This document shows, piece after piece, positions 43,177 to 52,966 of a stretch of DNA of 64,000 nucleotides (the stretch's first letter is position 1; the number at the start of each line of letters is the position of its first letter). A program made the translations under genes and the position numbers. The notes below the pieces were generated by a model. That model ran no database searches and was not told the origin of the DNA. It was given only the letters and a program-made list of their open reading frames with translations. Source of the DNA: Actinotignum sanguinis (lineage in GTDB: Bacteria; Actinomycetota; Actinomycetes; Actinomycetales; Actinomycetaceae); NCBI RefSeq assembly GCF_003957255.1, contig NZ_QDIE01000004.1:34036-98035 (forward strand), written 5' to 3'.

Positions 43177-44916
43177 ATGTCTCAATCTAAAAATTCCGGC
43201 GTCCGGTTATCCTGGCGCCGGATCATTACCCTTGCGATCTTGGCGATCGCACTCTTCGTCTCCCTCGGTGTCGGATCGGTGGCGGGTTCCGGATCGGAAT
43301 CCCGGTGGACCCCGAATTTCGCCCTTGACCTCGAAGGCGGTACGGAGCTCATCCTTACTCCGAAGACCACAGATAATTCGGAGATCACCTCGGAAGATGT
43401 CAACCAGGCGATTGAAATTATTCGCCAGCGTGTGGACGCTTCGGGTGTGGCAGAAGCGGAGATCACCTCCCAGGGTGGCTCGAATATCGTGGTGGGTCTG
43501 CCCGGGCATCCCAGTCAGGAAACCCTTGACCTCGTGCGTAATTCCGCGGTGTTGCGGATGCGCCCGGTCCTCGCGATGGCGAATCCGGGAACCATGAAGG
43601 GCGAAGGCGATAACGCCGCACCCCTGACCGGCACCGCGCTGGAAGAAGCGGCCATGAAGGCCGCCGACGCGGATGGGGACGGCAAGCTCTCCACCACTCC
43701 GCCCAGCCAGCCCACCAGCGCTTCGGATCCGGCCTGGGCGAAAACCGAGCGGGTTACCTACGATGCGCTGACCTTGGATTGCACCGCGGAGAACCCGGCC
43801 ACAGCCCCGGAAGAAAACCCGGATACAGCCTTGGTTGCCTGCGGGCAAAGCAAGGATTCTAAGACGGGTGAGGTCACGCCGTATAAGTACGTGCTAGGTC
43901 CGGCAGAAATTGCTGGAACGAACCTGACCCGGGCCACCTCCGGTTTCGATCAGCAGCAGGGCCAGTGGATCGTACAGCTGGAATTCGATAATGAGGGCGC
44001 GCAGAAGTTCTCTGAGGTTACCGGGCGTTTGGTGGGCTTGCAGAGCCCGCAAAACCAATTCGCCATCGTGCTGGACGGGCGCGTTATTTCCTCCGCGGTT
44101 CCGCAAACCCAGATTTCGGGTGGGCAGGCCGTTATTAACGGTTCCGGCATTAATGCGACGACGTCGCGCGTGCTGGCCAACCAGCTGCAATTTGGTTCGC
44201 TGCCCCTGGAATTTGAGGTGCAATCCGAACAGCAGATTTCCGCCACCCTCGGTTCGGAATCGCTGCGTGCGGGCCTGGTGGCCGGCCTCATCGGTCTTGT
44301 GCTCATCGTGCTCTACCTTGTGTGGCAGTACCACGCCCTGGCTATTGTGGCTATCGGTTCGGTGGTCCTTGCCACGGGCCTGTCCTACGGGGTTATTTGT
44401 TTGCTGTCCTGGGTGATGGGTTACCGTTTGTCAATGGCCGGCGTCGTCGGCTTGGTTATTTCCATCGGTATCACGGTCGATTCCTTCATCGTGTTCTTCG
44501 AGCGTATTCGCGATGAGATTCGCGATGGGCACGCGGTACGCACCGCGGTGCAACGTGGCTGGAAGCGCGCGACTCGCACAATTATCGCTTCTGATTCCGT
44601 CAACCTCATCGCGGCCGGGGTGCTCTACGTCATCGCGGTGGGTTCGGTGCGTGGTTTCGCCTTTACCTTGGGGCTCACAACCATCCTCGACCTTGTCGTC
44701 GTCTTTATGTTTACCTATCCGCTTATGACGCTGCTGGTGCGTACTAAATTCTTCGGTGGGGGGCACCCGGCATCGGGTATGTCCGCCAAGCATTTGGCGC
44801 ATACCCCGGCGTATCGCGGCCGCAAGGTTCCCGGCGAAGGCTCGCTTGCCGAGCGTCGCACCCGGGAGCGCCGTGCCGCTCTTCCCGCGAGCAGCGAGGG
44901 AAAGGATAACGCCTAA
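43177..44916 (+). CDS. secD: Protein translocase subunit SecD
   Basis: A 579-residue RND-type membrane protein that uses the proton gradient to pull exported proteins. The first membrane helix lies near residues 11-33, followed by a large extracytoplasmic P1 domain ('FALDLEGGTELIL', 'IRQRVDASGVAEAEI') and five more helices from about 360 with 'LVISIGITVDSFIVFFERIRDEI'. A low-complexity stretch near residues 140-190 (Ala/Asp/Pro/Ser) interrupts P1, as in other actinobacteria. It is followed by secF with overlapping stop and start. Confidence 0.93.
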   Translation: MSQSKNSGVRLSWRRIITLAILAIALFVSLGVGSVAGSGSESRWTPNFALDLEGGTELILTPKTTDNSEITSEDVNQAIEIIRQRVDASGVAEAEITSQGGSNIVVGLPGHPSQETLDLVRNSAVLRMRPVLAMANPGTMKGEGDNAAPLTGTALEEAAMKAADADGDGKLSTTPPSQPTSASDPAWAKTERVTYDALTLDCTAENPATAPEENPDTALVACGQSKDSKTGEVTPYKYVLGPAEIAGTNLTRATSGFDQQQGQWIVQLEFDNEGAQKFSEVTGRLVGLQSPQNQFAIVLDGRVISSAVPQTQISGGQAVINGSGINATTSRVLANQLQFGSLPLEFEVQSEQQISATLGSESLRAGLVAGLIGLVLIVLYLVWQYHALAIVAIGSVVLATGLSYGVICLLSWVMGYRLSMAGVVGLVISIGITVDSFIVFFERIRDEIRDGHAVRTAVQRGWKRATRTIIASDSVNLIAAGVLYVIAVGSVRGFAFTLGLTTILDLVVVFMFTYPLMTLLVRTKFFGGGHPASGMSAKHLAHTPAYRGRKVPGEGSLAERRTRERRAALPASSEGKDNA

Positions 44917-46013
44917 TGTCGATGTACACCTTAGGTAACGATCTCTACACCGGGCGGCGCAGCTTCAAAATCGTGCAGCGGCGCAAGACCTGGTACACCA
45001 TCGCGATTATCTGCGTGATCGCGTCGTTTATCGCGCTTTTCACCCGCGGGCTCAATATGGGTATTGAGTTCACCGGTGGATCTCAATTCACGGTCTCGGG
45101 AGCGCAAACAACCGATCAGCGCCTCGCCTCGGATATCATGGCCCGCCACGGCGGGGATAAAGCCGCTCGCGTGGCCCAGGTAGGCGAGAACTCCTTACGT
45201 ATCCAGACCTCGGCGAATGCCGATGGTACCGGGGTGGGTAATGCGGAAACAGAAGCGATCCGCACGGAATTGGCCGAAGCGTACGGAACCTCCGTTCAGG
45301 ATGTCACCTCCACGTATATCGGCCCGGTCTGGGGCCAGGATATTTCCACGAAGGCCCTCCAGGGTTTCGTGGTCTTTATCGTGCTGGTGCTCCTGGCCTT
45401 GTGGGCCTATATGCGGTCCTGGCGTAATGCCTTGGGCGCTATCGTCGCGCTCTTCCACGACCTCGTGGTGACAGTCGGAATTTATTGCCTCTTCGGCTTC
45501 GAATTCACGCCGTCCACCGTTATTGGCCTCTTGACCATTCTCGGCTACTCCCTGTACGACACCGTGGTGGTTTTCGATAAGGTCCGTGAAAATACCGAGC
45601 ACGTGCTGCGCCAGCACCGGGTGACCTTCGGGGAATCTACGAACCACGCCGTCAACCAGACCCTCATCCGCTCCATCAACACCTCGGTCACCTCGATTAT
45701 GCCGGTGGCATCCATTCTGTTTATCGGGGTGTACCTCATGGGTGCGGGGACGCTGCGCGACCTGGCGCTCGTGCTCTTCGTGGGTCTGCTACTCTCGGCG
45801 TACTCCTCCATCTTCCTGGCCGCGCCGCTCGCCGTCACCCTGACGAATGCGGATCCGCGCATCAAGGCTCATAACGCCGAGGTGGCCTCCGCGCGCGCCG
45901 AACGGGGTGAGGCCGGTGTTGCGGAAGATGAGGTCGTTTCTGCGGTTCTCGAACCGGGCCACCATCTCGGTAATACCGCGCAGCCACGCCGCAAGAAGAG
46001 GAGCAAGAAGTGA
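44916..46013 (+). CDS. secF: Protein translocase subunit SecF
   Basis: A 365-residue partner of SecD. One helix near residues 28-46 precedes the periplasmic domain start 'NMGIEFTGGSQFTV', and five helices from about 145 include 'ILGYSLYDTVVVFDKVRENTE' and 'TSVTSIMPVASILFIG'. The basic C-terminus 'PRRKKRSKK' is typical. The ATG overlaps the secD stop, and the secF stop overlaps apt. Confidence 0.93.
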   Translation: MSMYTLGNDLYTGRRSFKIVQRRKTWYTIAIICVIASFIALFTRGLNMGIEFTGGSQFTVSGAQTTDQRLASDIMARHGGDKAARVAQVGENSLRIQTSANADGTGVGNAETEAIRTELAEAYGTSVQDVTSTYIGPVWGQDISTKALQGFVVFIVLVLLALWAYMRSWRNALGAIVALFHDLVVTVGIYCLFGFEFTPSTVIGLLTILGYSLYDTVVVFDKVRENTEHVLRQHRVTFGESTNHAVNQTLIRSINTSVTSIMPVASILFIGVYLMGAGTLRDLALVLFVGLLLSAYSSIFLAAPLAVTLTNADPRIKAHNAEVASARAERGEAGVAEDEVVSAVLEPGHHLGNTAQPRRKKRSKK

Positions 46014-46552
46014 GCACTGCGTTTTCTGCGCAACTCGTGGAACTAGCGGCCAGCCGGGTGCGGGAACGTGAAAACTTCCCGGCACCCGGGGTGATCTTTC
46101 GTGATATCACCCCTCTCATAGCCGATGGGGAAGCTTTCCACCTCTTTATTGATGAGCTGGCACGCCATTACGAGGGCAAGATCGACGCCGTCGCCGGGCT
46201 GGAATCACGCGGATTTATTCTGTCCGCCCCGCTGGCCTACGCCATGGGTTTGGGTATGGTCACCATCCGCAAAGCTGGGCGGCTGCCCGGGCCGGTGATC
46301 GGGGTTGATTATGAACTGGAATACGGTTCGGCCCGCATGGAAGTTCAGCCCTTTAATATTGAAGATGGACAGCGCGTTCTGATTATCGATGACGTTCTTG
46401 CCACCGGTGGAACCGCCAATGCTGCCTGTGAGCTGGTGGAAAGCTCGGGCGGGATTGTGGCCGGCCTGTGCATGCTCATTGAGCTGGCTGGTATGGGCGG
46501 TCGGGAGCGTCTGGCCGGTAGGCAGGTCGAAGCGGTGCTAACCTTCGATTAA
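46010..46552 (+). CDS. apt: Adenine phosphoribosyltransferase
   Basis: A 180-residue purine-salvage enzyme that makes AMP from adenine and PRPP. The PRPP-binding loop is 'VLIIDDVLATGGTANA', and the N-terminal 'VRERENFPAPGVIFRDITPLI' and 'AGLESRGFILSAPLA' segments are diagnostic. The GTG start overlaps the secF stop. Its position between secF and rel is conserved in Gram-positive bacteria and places purine salvage next to alarmone metabolism. Confidence 0.93.
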   Translation: MSTAFSAQLVELAASRVRERENFPAPGVIFRDITPLIADGEAFHLFIDELARHYEGKIDAVAGLESRGFILSAPLAYAMGLGMVTIRKAGRLPGPVIGVDYELEYGSARMEVQPFNIEDGQRVLIIDDVLATGGTANAACELVESSGGIVAGLCMLIELAGMGGRERLAGRQVEAVLTFD

Positions 46553-46571
46553 CTCAAGAGGGGAGTAGGGC

Positions 46572-48875
46572 ATGTCGGAATCGCAAGGTCCGCGGGTACT
46601 ATCGCGGCTATCGTGGTTGACCGGACGTACGGCCAGCCAGGTTCCTGATGCCCTGGAACCCCTGATGCGCGCCCTGGGTAATGTTGATAAGGAACGCATT
46701 ATTCGGGCGTATAACGTGGCGGAGGAATGCCACCGCGGCCAGAAGCGGCGCTCGGGAGAGCCGTATATTACGCATCCGGTCGCGGTGGCAACCATCCTCG
46801 CCGAACTCGGAATGGATGAGGATACCCTCGTCGGTGCCCTCCTCCATGACACAGTGGAAGATACCGGATATACCCTCGAACAGGTCCGGGAAAATTTCGG
46901 TTCCACCGTGGAACTCCTCGTGGACGGGGTTACGAAGCTCGATAAGGTCGAATACGGGGAAGCGGCGCAGGCGGAAACCGTACGCAAAATGGTTATCGCG
47001 ATGTCCAAAGACATCCGCGTCCTTCTCATTAAACTTGCCGACCGGCTCCATAATGCCCGCACCTGGCGTTTCATGCCGCAGGAAAAGGCACGCTCCAAGG
47101 CGCATGAAACCCTGGAAATTTACGCGCCTCTCGCGCACCGCCTCGGCATGAATTCCATTAAATGGGAGCTCGAGGATCTTTCCTTCAAAACCATGTATCC
47201 GGAGGTCTACGCCGAAATCGAATCCCTGGTGCAAGAACGCACCCCGGAACGCGAGGCGTATATCGCGAAAATCAAGGCCATTTTAGAGCGGGAGCTCAAG
47301 AGTTCCCATATTAAATGCACGATTACCGGCCGCCCGAAGCACTATTACTCCATCTACCAGAAAATGATTTTGCGGGGTAAGGACTTCGAGGATATTTATG
47401 ACCTCGTGGGAGTGCGGGTGCTGGTAGAAACTATCCCGGATTGCTACGCGGTGCTGGGTGTTGCCAATACGATTTTCACGCCGATTCAGGGGCGGATCAA
47501 GGACTATATCACCACCCCGAAATTCAACCTCTACCAGTCGATTCACACCACGGTTATCGGCCCGGACAACCGCTCTCTTGAAATCCAGATCCGCACCTAC
47601 GATATGCACAGGCGCGCCGAATACGGCGTGGCAGCGCACTGGCGGTACAAGGAAAACCCGAATGCCACCAAGCGCGGGGGCGGGGCCGCGAAAGTTGACG
47701 AAGAAACAACGCAGCTCAACTGGTTGCGCCAGTTAGTTGATTGGCAGCGGGAAACCGCGGACCCGGCCGAATTCCTCGAGTCGCTCTCCTATGAGATCTG
47801 CGGCAATAAGGTGTATGTGTTCACCCCGGCGGGGGAAGTCATGGAGCTTCCCACCGGTGCGACCCCGGTTGATTTCGCCTATGCGGTTCACACGGAAGTG
47901 GGGCACCGCACGGTGGGCGCGCGGGTGAATGATCGGCTCGTCACCCTCGATCACAAGCTGGAATCCGGGGATACGGTTGAGATTATTACCGCGAAAAGCC
48001 CGGATGCCGGGCCTTCCCTCGGCTGGCTTGATTTCGTGGCCAGTCCGCGCGCCCGCGCCAAGATCCGGGTGTGGTTCAAGAAGAGTCGCCGGGATGAAGC
48101 GGTGGAGGAAGGCAAGGATAAGCTCGCCCGCGCTATCCGCAAGCGCAATCAGCCCGTTCAGCGCCTCATGAGCCATGACACGCTCGCGGAAGTGGCGCGA
48201 GAAGCTGGGCGGAGTTCCGTAGATGACCTGTATGCAGGTATCGGGGAAGGGGATATTTCCCCCGAAACGGTGGTGCGTAACCTTATCACGTCCCAGGGCG
48301 GGCAAGCCGGGGTAGAAGAGACTCTCGCGGAGGCAGTGACCCCGAACCGTATTTCGCGGCGGCGGAGCACGTCTAGTACCGATAATGCCGTGGTGGTTCA
48401 AGGCATGGAAGCCGGGGACGTCATGGTCAAACTGGCTCGCTGCTGCACCCCGGTTCCCCCCGACTCCATCGTCGGTTTCGTGACCCGCGGTTCAGGGGTA
48501 TCTATTCACCGCGCGGATTGCCCGAATGTGGAGCAGCTGCAAAAGCAACCAGAACGATTCCTCGAGGTGCACTGGGCTGACGATTCCGAAGCTGTGTATG
48601 TTATTCAGGTCCAGGTGGACGCTCTGGATCGCCAGGGTTTGCTCTCCGATATTTCTCGGGCGCTCCTGGATAACGGCGTGAATCTCCTGGCTGGCAATAT
48701 GATGACTACGAAGGAACGCATGGTGCGTAACACCTTCACCTTCGAGATGGCCGATCCGCACCACTTGGCCCGGGTTCTGGCAGATCTACGCAAGATTGAA
48801 GGCGTATACGATGCCTACCGGGTGACTAATTCCAAGCCCGCTAACCAGCGCCGGGTAGAGCCCCCGCGCGCGTAG
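46572..48875 (+). CDS. relA: Bifunctional (p)ppGpp synthetase/hydrolase Rel
   Basis: A 767-residue long RSH protein. The hydrolase domain keeps the metal site (H68, H92-D93 and E96-D97 in 'LLHDTVEDT'), so it can degrade (p)ppGpp. The synthetase domain has 'RPKHYYSIYQKM', 'DLVGVRVLV' and 'FNLYQSIHTTV'. TGS ('VYVFTPAGEVMELPTGATPVD'-like), zinc-finger ('ARCCTPVPPDSIVGFVTRG') and C-terminal ACT domains follow. As the only RSH seen here, it is the likely central stringent-response regulator. ATG 46572 follows AGAGGGGAG. Confidence 0.93.
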   Translation: MSESQGPRVLSRLSWLTGRTASQVPDALEPLMRALGNVDKERIIRAYNVAEECHRGQKRRSGEPYITHPVAVATILAELGMDEDTLVGALLHDTVEDTGYTLEQVRENFGSTVELLVDGVTKLDKVEYGEAAQAETVRKMVIAMSKDIRVLLIKLADRLHNARTWRFMPQEKARSKAHETLEIYAPLAHRLGMNSIKWELEDLSFKTMYPEVYAEIESLVQERTPEREAYIAKIKAILERELKSSHIKCTITGRPKHYYSIYQKMILRGKDFEDIYDLVGVRVLVETIPDCYAVLGVANTIFTPIQGRIKDYITTPKFNLYQSIHTTVIGPDNRSLEIQIRTYDMHRRAEYGVAAHWRYKENPNATKRGGGAAKVDEETTQLNWLRQLVDWQRETADPAEFLESLSYEICGNKVYVFTPAGEVMELPTGATPVDFAYAVHTEVGHRTVGARVNDRLVTLDHKLESGDTVEIITAKSPDAGPSLGWLDFVASPRARAKIRVWFKKSRRDEAVEEGKDKLARAIRKRNQPVQRLMSHDTLAEVAREAGRSSVDDLYAGIGEGDISPETVVRNLITSQGGQAGVEETLAEAVTPNRISRRRSTSSTDNAVVVQGMEAGDVMVKLARCCTPVPPDSIVGFVTRGSGVSIHRADCPNVEQLQKQPERFLEVHWADDSEAVYVIQVQVDALDRQGLLSDISRALLDNGVNLLAGNMMTTKERMVRNTFTFEMADPHHLARVLADLRKIEGVYDAYRVTNSKPANQRRVEPPRA

Positions 48876-48904
48876 CACTGCAACAGCTAGGGCCAGGAAC
48901 CCGC

Positions 48905-49384
48905 TTAGCGCTGGGCAATAGCACGCAGAGCCGCACGTGCTGCGGCGAGGTGCTGCCCGGTGAGGCTGTGCGCCGCAGCTTCCCACTCATGAGCTTCTAG
49001 AAGGCGCCGCCGTGCTACCTCCAAAGCGCAGGAAATCGCCACGTCCAGCTCCTCCTGGCGAAAAATATCCGTGATTGTGCGCGGTAGTGTGGTCAAGCAT
49101 AATCCGGCTATCGATTGGCGCTCCGCGGGCGCTGGCTTGCGCACACCCCGCGACTTCGCTCGCACGCTACAGATCCGCACCAGCCGGTCCGCTGGCCAAT
49201 AGCCGGTATACACCCACAAGGCGCTCAGAGTGATGGCGATGGTATCCCGCCCCAGCACCGGCGCAAGAAGAGAAGCCCGCAGCGCCGCATGGGTGGCGCA
49301 ATCAGCCGCGCACACCAGCCCAGGCGCATATTCCACCAGCAAACCAGCGTTAACATCCAGGCGCTGCACCGCATCCACATACAT
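48905..49384 (-). CDS. Hypothetical protein, weakly AbiEi antitoxin-like
   Basis: A 159-residue protein between rel and the DUF349 gene, on the minus strand. Its order of features ('YAPGLVCAADCATHAALRAS', then 'LTTLPRTITDIFRQEELDVAISCALE' and a helical end) resembles the actinobacterial proteins annotated as AbiEi-family or related antitoxins, in which a 'VTTPxRTxxDL' segment is typical. The winged-helix N-terminus expected for AbiEi is not present, and no AbiEii nucleotidyltransferase toxin lies nearby. It could be an orphan or degraded gene. No good ribosome-binding site is seen at 49384, so the start is uncertain. Confidence 0.5.
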   Translation of the reverse strand: MYVDAVQRLDVNAGLLVEYAPGLVCAADCATHAALRASLLAPVLGRDTIAITLSALWVYTGYWPADRLVRICSVRAKSRGVRKPAPAERQSIAGLCLTTLPRTITDIFRQEELDVAISCALEVARRRLLEAHEWEAAAHSLTGQHLAAARAALRAIAQR

Positions 49385-49415
49385 ATCGAGAGTGTGCGAT
49401 GGTAAAGAAAATAAC

Positions 49416-49451
49416 GCAAGCCGCTTTCCCCAGGCGGGGAGAGCGGCTTGC
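49416..49451. terminator. Bidirectional terminator hairpin
   Basis: GCAAGCCGCT (49416-49425) pairs perfectly with AGCGGCTTGC (49442-49451). On the minus strand it is followed by GTTATTTTCTTT, a good U-rich tail for the DUF349 gene ending at 49474. The + strand side has only GTTTA. Confidence 0.75.
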
Positions 49452-49473
49452 GTTTATCCACAGGTAGGTGAAG

Positions 49474-50766
49474 TTACAGATCCTTATTTACCTGCTCAAG
49501 CCAGGCCACGCGGGCGGCCCGTGCTTCGTTCAGCTCGGTGAGCTTCTTTTCATCGCCGGCCTGGCGTGCCTGGGCAATCTCCTCATCGAGTTCCGCGATA
49601 AGCGCTTCGAGCTGGGCGGCCATCCCGGATGAACGCTGCTGCTTTTCCGGATCGGTACGGTTCCAGCGGTCGTTTTCCGCCGCGCGAACCTTCTCCTCAA
49701 TTTCCCGCATCCGGCCCTCGGTCCGGGCAATATCACCGCGCGCCACGAAGCCGATCGCATCCCAACGCTCCCCGATCTCACGGAGCTTTTCGCGGGCTTC
49801 ATCCACATCGGTGATGGGCAACAGGGCTTCGGCCTCCGCTACCAATTCGAGCTTCGCGGCCAAATTTTCCGCGTACTGGCTATCCACCTGGCTGAAATGC
49901 GCATCCCGAGCATCGTAGAAAGGCTGGCGAGCGGCCATGAAACGCTCCCAGAGCTTATCGTCATCGCGGCGCCCGGCCCGCCCGGCCCGCTTCCATTCAT
50001 CCATGAGTTCGCGGTAGCGATCCCCGGTTTCCCGCCAATCGGTTGAGGAAGAGAGCGCGGCGGCCTCCGCGATGAGCTTTTCCTTGGTGGCCTTCACCTG
50101 GCTGCGGCGCACATCCAGTTCCTTATAGTGGTTGCGCCGGGCCCGGTCAAAGGTGGAGCGGGCAGTCGCAAAACGCCGCCACAGCGCTTCTTCGGTGGGG
50201 CGATCAATGCGTGCCCCCTGGCGCTGGGCCCGTTTCCAACTCTCGAAAAGATCATTGAGCTCAGCGCGGGTATTCTGCCAGTGAATGGTGTGCGGATTCG
50301 CGTTGGCGAGTTCCTCAGCGCGTTCCACAATCTGAGTGCGCTCCTGGAGGGCAGCTTCCTTGGCAGCGGCGCGCTGGGCCGCGTATTCCTTGGCGCGCAC
50401 CGCCACGACTTCTTCGAGCTTATCCAAGCGAGTGCGCAGCGCCGCGATATCGCCCACGGCGGCCGGTTCAGCCAGTTCCTTGCGCAGGGACGCGATTGAC
50501 TTGCGGCTTTCTTCGGGGGATACGTGGTGGGCGCGCGTTTCTGCCAGGCTCACCTGGGTATCCAGGTCAATATAGCGGCGAATATAGAATTCCAGGGCAT
50601 CATCTTCGGTGCCGGAAGCCGCGTAATGGCCAACGACCCGTTCGGTATCCCCATCCTTAAGCCACACCTTCCCTTCGTCGTCCACGCGTCCGAAAGGACG
50701 GGCTTTGGCGACGGCGGCCGGATCCAGCGGCGCGGGAGCGGGCTGAGCGGGATGAGCTGTGGACAT
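49474..50766 (-). CDS. DUF349 domain coiled-coil protein
   Basis: A 430-residue, highly charged protein made of repeated DUF349 helical units with a recurring 'LWERFxxARxxFYDARDAHF' pattern (for example 'LWRRFATARSTFDRARRNHY' and 'LWERFMAARQPFYDARDAHF'). Proteins with this domain are conserved in actinobacteria near rel/hisS; the molecular role is not established. The first 60 residues are Ala/Pro-rich and then 'FGRVDDEGKVWLKDGDTERVVGHY'. ATG 50766 is favoured over 50814 because AAGGAG precedes it. A strong terminator follows. Confidence 0.85.
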   Translation of the reverse strand: MSTAHPAQPAPAPLDPAAVAKARPFGRVDDEGKVWLKDGDTERVVGHYAASGTEDDALEFYIRRYIDLDTQVSLAETRAHHVSPEESRKSIASLRKELAEPAAVGDIAALRTRLDKLEEVVAVRAKEYAAQRAAAKEAALQERTQIVERAEELANANPHTIHWQNTRAELNDLFESWKRAQRQGARIDRPTEEALWRRFATARSTFDRARRNHYKELDVRRSQVKATKEKLIAEAAALSSSTDWRETGDRYRELMDEWKRAGRAGRRDDDKLWERFMAARQPFYDARDAHFSQVDSQYAENLAAKLELVAEAEALLPITDVDEAREKLREIGERWDAIGFVARGDIARTEGRMREIEEKVRAAENDRWNRTDPEKQQRSSGMAAQLEALIAELDEEIAQARQAGDEKKLTELNEARAARVAWLEQVNKDL

Positions 50767-50907
50767 TGTTACTCCTTGTGGAGAAAGAGGCGTGAGGTAC
50801 ACGCCGCGGGACAACTTTAATTCTTACGGTATACCACAATTGTGCCACGGAGAAAGGGATTCCGGGTGCCAGTAGGAAAAAATCGGGAGAAAGGATACGG
50901 TTAATGC

Positions 50908-51636
50908 ATGTTTTTCTTGCGGTATTCCAATACTGCCCTGGAGGCGAATTGTTATATCATGGCCGACCCTACGCATCGGGTAGCCCTGGTTGTTGATGCG
51001 GGAGCTGGCAGTGCCGCGTGGGTAGAACGCGCCTTGGCAGCCCGTAATTTGCGCCTGGGTGCCGTACTGGCCACGCACGGGCACGGGGATCACGTCTGGG
51101 ATGCCGGGGTGGTGGCCGGCTCGAGCGTGCCGTGTTTTATCGCTGAGCCAGATGTGTACCGGCTGGATAATCCGATCGCTCATGCTTTTTACGCCCCGCT
51201 TGTTCTGGCCGCCACCGGGGGGCGTTCCTGGGTGAAACCAGAGAAGATCGTGCCCCTTCCCGAAGCCATATACACGGAGGGAACGGAACTGGTTCCCGGC
51301 GTGCACCTGCGCGCCATTGCTGCCCCCGGGCATACCGAAGGCTCGACAGTTTTTCTTTTCTCGGGGCGTTTCGACGCCGATCCGGAAACCCCGCAGCTTC
51401 CCGATTGGGGCTTTGGGGAGAATTTCATGATCACCGGAGACGTGCTCTTCCGGGACGGCGTGGGCCGCACCGACCTCGAGGGTGGGAATGATGCGCAGAT
51501 GCGCGCTTCCTTGCGCACCATCGTGGCCAATGTGGAAGGCTCCACGATTTTCTTCCCCGGCCATGGCAAACCCTCCACCCTGGCGCGCGAACTCAAAGCC
51601 TCGCCGTACCTGCGCGCTTATATCGCGATGAAGTGA
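50908..51636 (+). CDS. Metallo-beta-lactamase fold hydrolase (glyoxalase II-like)
   Basis: A 242-residue zinc hydrolase with the family motif 'THGHGDH' (H57, H59, D61, H62), a metal His in 'AAPGHTEGSTVF', a bridging Asp in 'FMITGDVLF', and a last His in 'FFPGHGKPS'. The substrate may be S-lactoylglutathione-like thioesters or mycothiol conjugates, but this cannot be decided. The gene lies just upstream of hisS (13-base gap), an arrangement seen widely in actinobacteria, so the two are probably co-transcribed. Confidence 0.85.
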   Translation: MFFLRYSNTALEANCYIMADPTHRVALVVDAGAGSAAWVERALAARNLRLGAVLATHGHGDHVWDAGVVAGSSVPCFIAEPDVYRLDNPIAHAFYAPLVLAATGGRSWVKPEKIVPLPEAIYTEGTELVPGVHLRAIAAPGHTEGSTVFLFSGRFDADPETPQLPDWGFGENFMITGDVLFRDGVGRTDLEGGNDAQMRASLRTIVANVEGSTIFFPGHGKPSTLARELKASPYLRAYIAMK

Positions 51637-51649
51637 AAGAATAGTACCT

Positions 51650-52966
51650 ATGAAAATTGCGCCGATCTCCGGTTTCCCCGAATGGCTCCCGCAAGCCCGT
51701 ATTGTGGAACAGAAAGTTCTTGACACCCTGCGCTCCACCTTTGAACTCCACGGTTTTTCAGGAGTGGAAACTCGCGCCGTCGAACCTATGGATCAGCTGC
51801 TGCGCAAAGGCGAAACTTCCAAAGAAGTCTATGTGCTGCGCCGCCTCCAGGGGGAGGAAGGCCAGGATTCCGGCCTCGGTCTGCACTTCGATCTCACTGT
51901 GCCGCTGGCCCGCTACGTGCTGGAGAACGCCGGAAAACTTGATTTCCCCTTCAAGCGCTACCAAATCCAAAAGGTCTGGCGCGGCGAACGCCCCCAGGAC
52001 GGGCGCTTCCGGGAGTTTTACCAGGCCGATGTTGATGTGGTCGGCCAGGATGCCCTCGCCTTCCACCACGATATTGAGCTGCCTCTCGTCATGGTTGACG
52101 CGCTGAGCAAGCTTCCCATCCCGCGGGTGCGGGTGCGCGCCTCGAACCGTAAACTCGCCCAGGGCTTCTACGAAGCGATCGGGCTGGAGAATACCGAGGA
52201 AACCCTGCGAATCCTAGATAAGCTCGACAAAGTCGGCCCCGGGGTGGTGACCGAGCTGCTCTCCGAACACGTGGGAGCAAGCGCACAGCAGGCGCAACTC
52301 GCCTTGAGTTTGGCGGGCATCACAACCGAAGATGCCTCTTTCGTTGACAAAGTCCGCGCGCTCGGTGCGTCGTCGTCGCTTTTGGACGAAGGTCTGGAAG
52401 AACTAGCAACACTCGTAACCGAAGCGAACTCTCTTATACCCGGTTCGGTCAGCGCGGATCTGTCTATTGCGCGCGGCCTGGACTACTACACCGGTTCCGT
52501 TTTCGAATCGACGGTGGAAGGGCACGAAGACCTCGGTTCGGTATGCTCGGGCGGGCGCTACGATAACCTGGCGACGGCTGGTAACCGCAGCTATCCGGGC
52601 GTGGGCCTGTCCATCGGGGTCTCGCGCCTGCTCGCGCGTTTCCTGCACCAGGATCTGCTCCGCGCCAGCCGCAAGGTTCCCACGGCCGTGTACGTGGCGG
52701 TCAATGCCGAATCGGAACGGCACCACGCCTCCACCATCGCGGCGCGGTTGCGTTCGCGCGGTATTCCCGCGGACGTGTCACACAATGCCACGAAGTTCGG
52801 TAAGCAGATCAAGGCGGCCGATAAGCGCGGCATTCCTTTCGTATGGTTTACGACGGCGGAAGGCGAGCAGGTCCGTGATGTGCGCTCGGGCACCCAGGTC
52901 CCCGCCGATCCGGATACCTGGACTCCGCCGGAAGAAGATCGCTACCCGCGGGTGATTATGCCGTGA
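51650..52966 (+). CDS. hisS: Histidyl-tRNA synthetase
   Basis: A 438-residue class II synthetase that charges tRNA-His. Motif 2 is 'KRYQIQKVWRGERPQDGRFREFYQADVD' in part, the HisRS-specific segment 'RGLDYYTGSVFE' binds histidine, and motif 3 is 'GVGLSIGVSRL'. A C-terminal anticodon-binding domain follows ('VYVAVNAES' onwards). The N-terminus 'KIAPISGFPEWLPQAR' is typical of actinobacteria. Its stop overlaps the GTG of the next gene. Confidence 0.94.
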   Translation: MKIAPISGFPEWLPQARIVEQKVLDTLRSTFELHGFSGVETRAVEPMDQLLRKGETSKEVYVLRRLQGEEGQDSGLGLHFDLTVPLARYVLENAGKLDFPFKRYQIQKVWRGERPQDGRFREFYQADVDVVGQDALAFHHDIELPLVMVDALSKLPIPRVRVRASNRKLAQGFYEAIGLENTEETLRILDKLDKVGPGVVTELLSEHVGASAQQAQLALSLAGITTEDASFVDKVRALGASSSLLDEGLEELATLVTEANSLIPGSVSADLSIARGLDYYTGSVFESTVEGHEDLGSVCSGGRYDNLATAGNRSYPGVGLSIGVSRLLARFLHQDLLRASRKVPTAVYVAVNAESERHHASTIAARLRSRGIPADVSHNATKFGKQIKAADKRGIPFVWFTTAEGEQVRDVRSGTQVPADPDTWTPPEEDRYPRVIMP

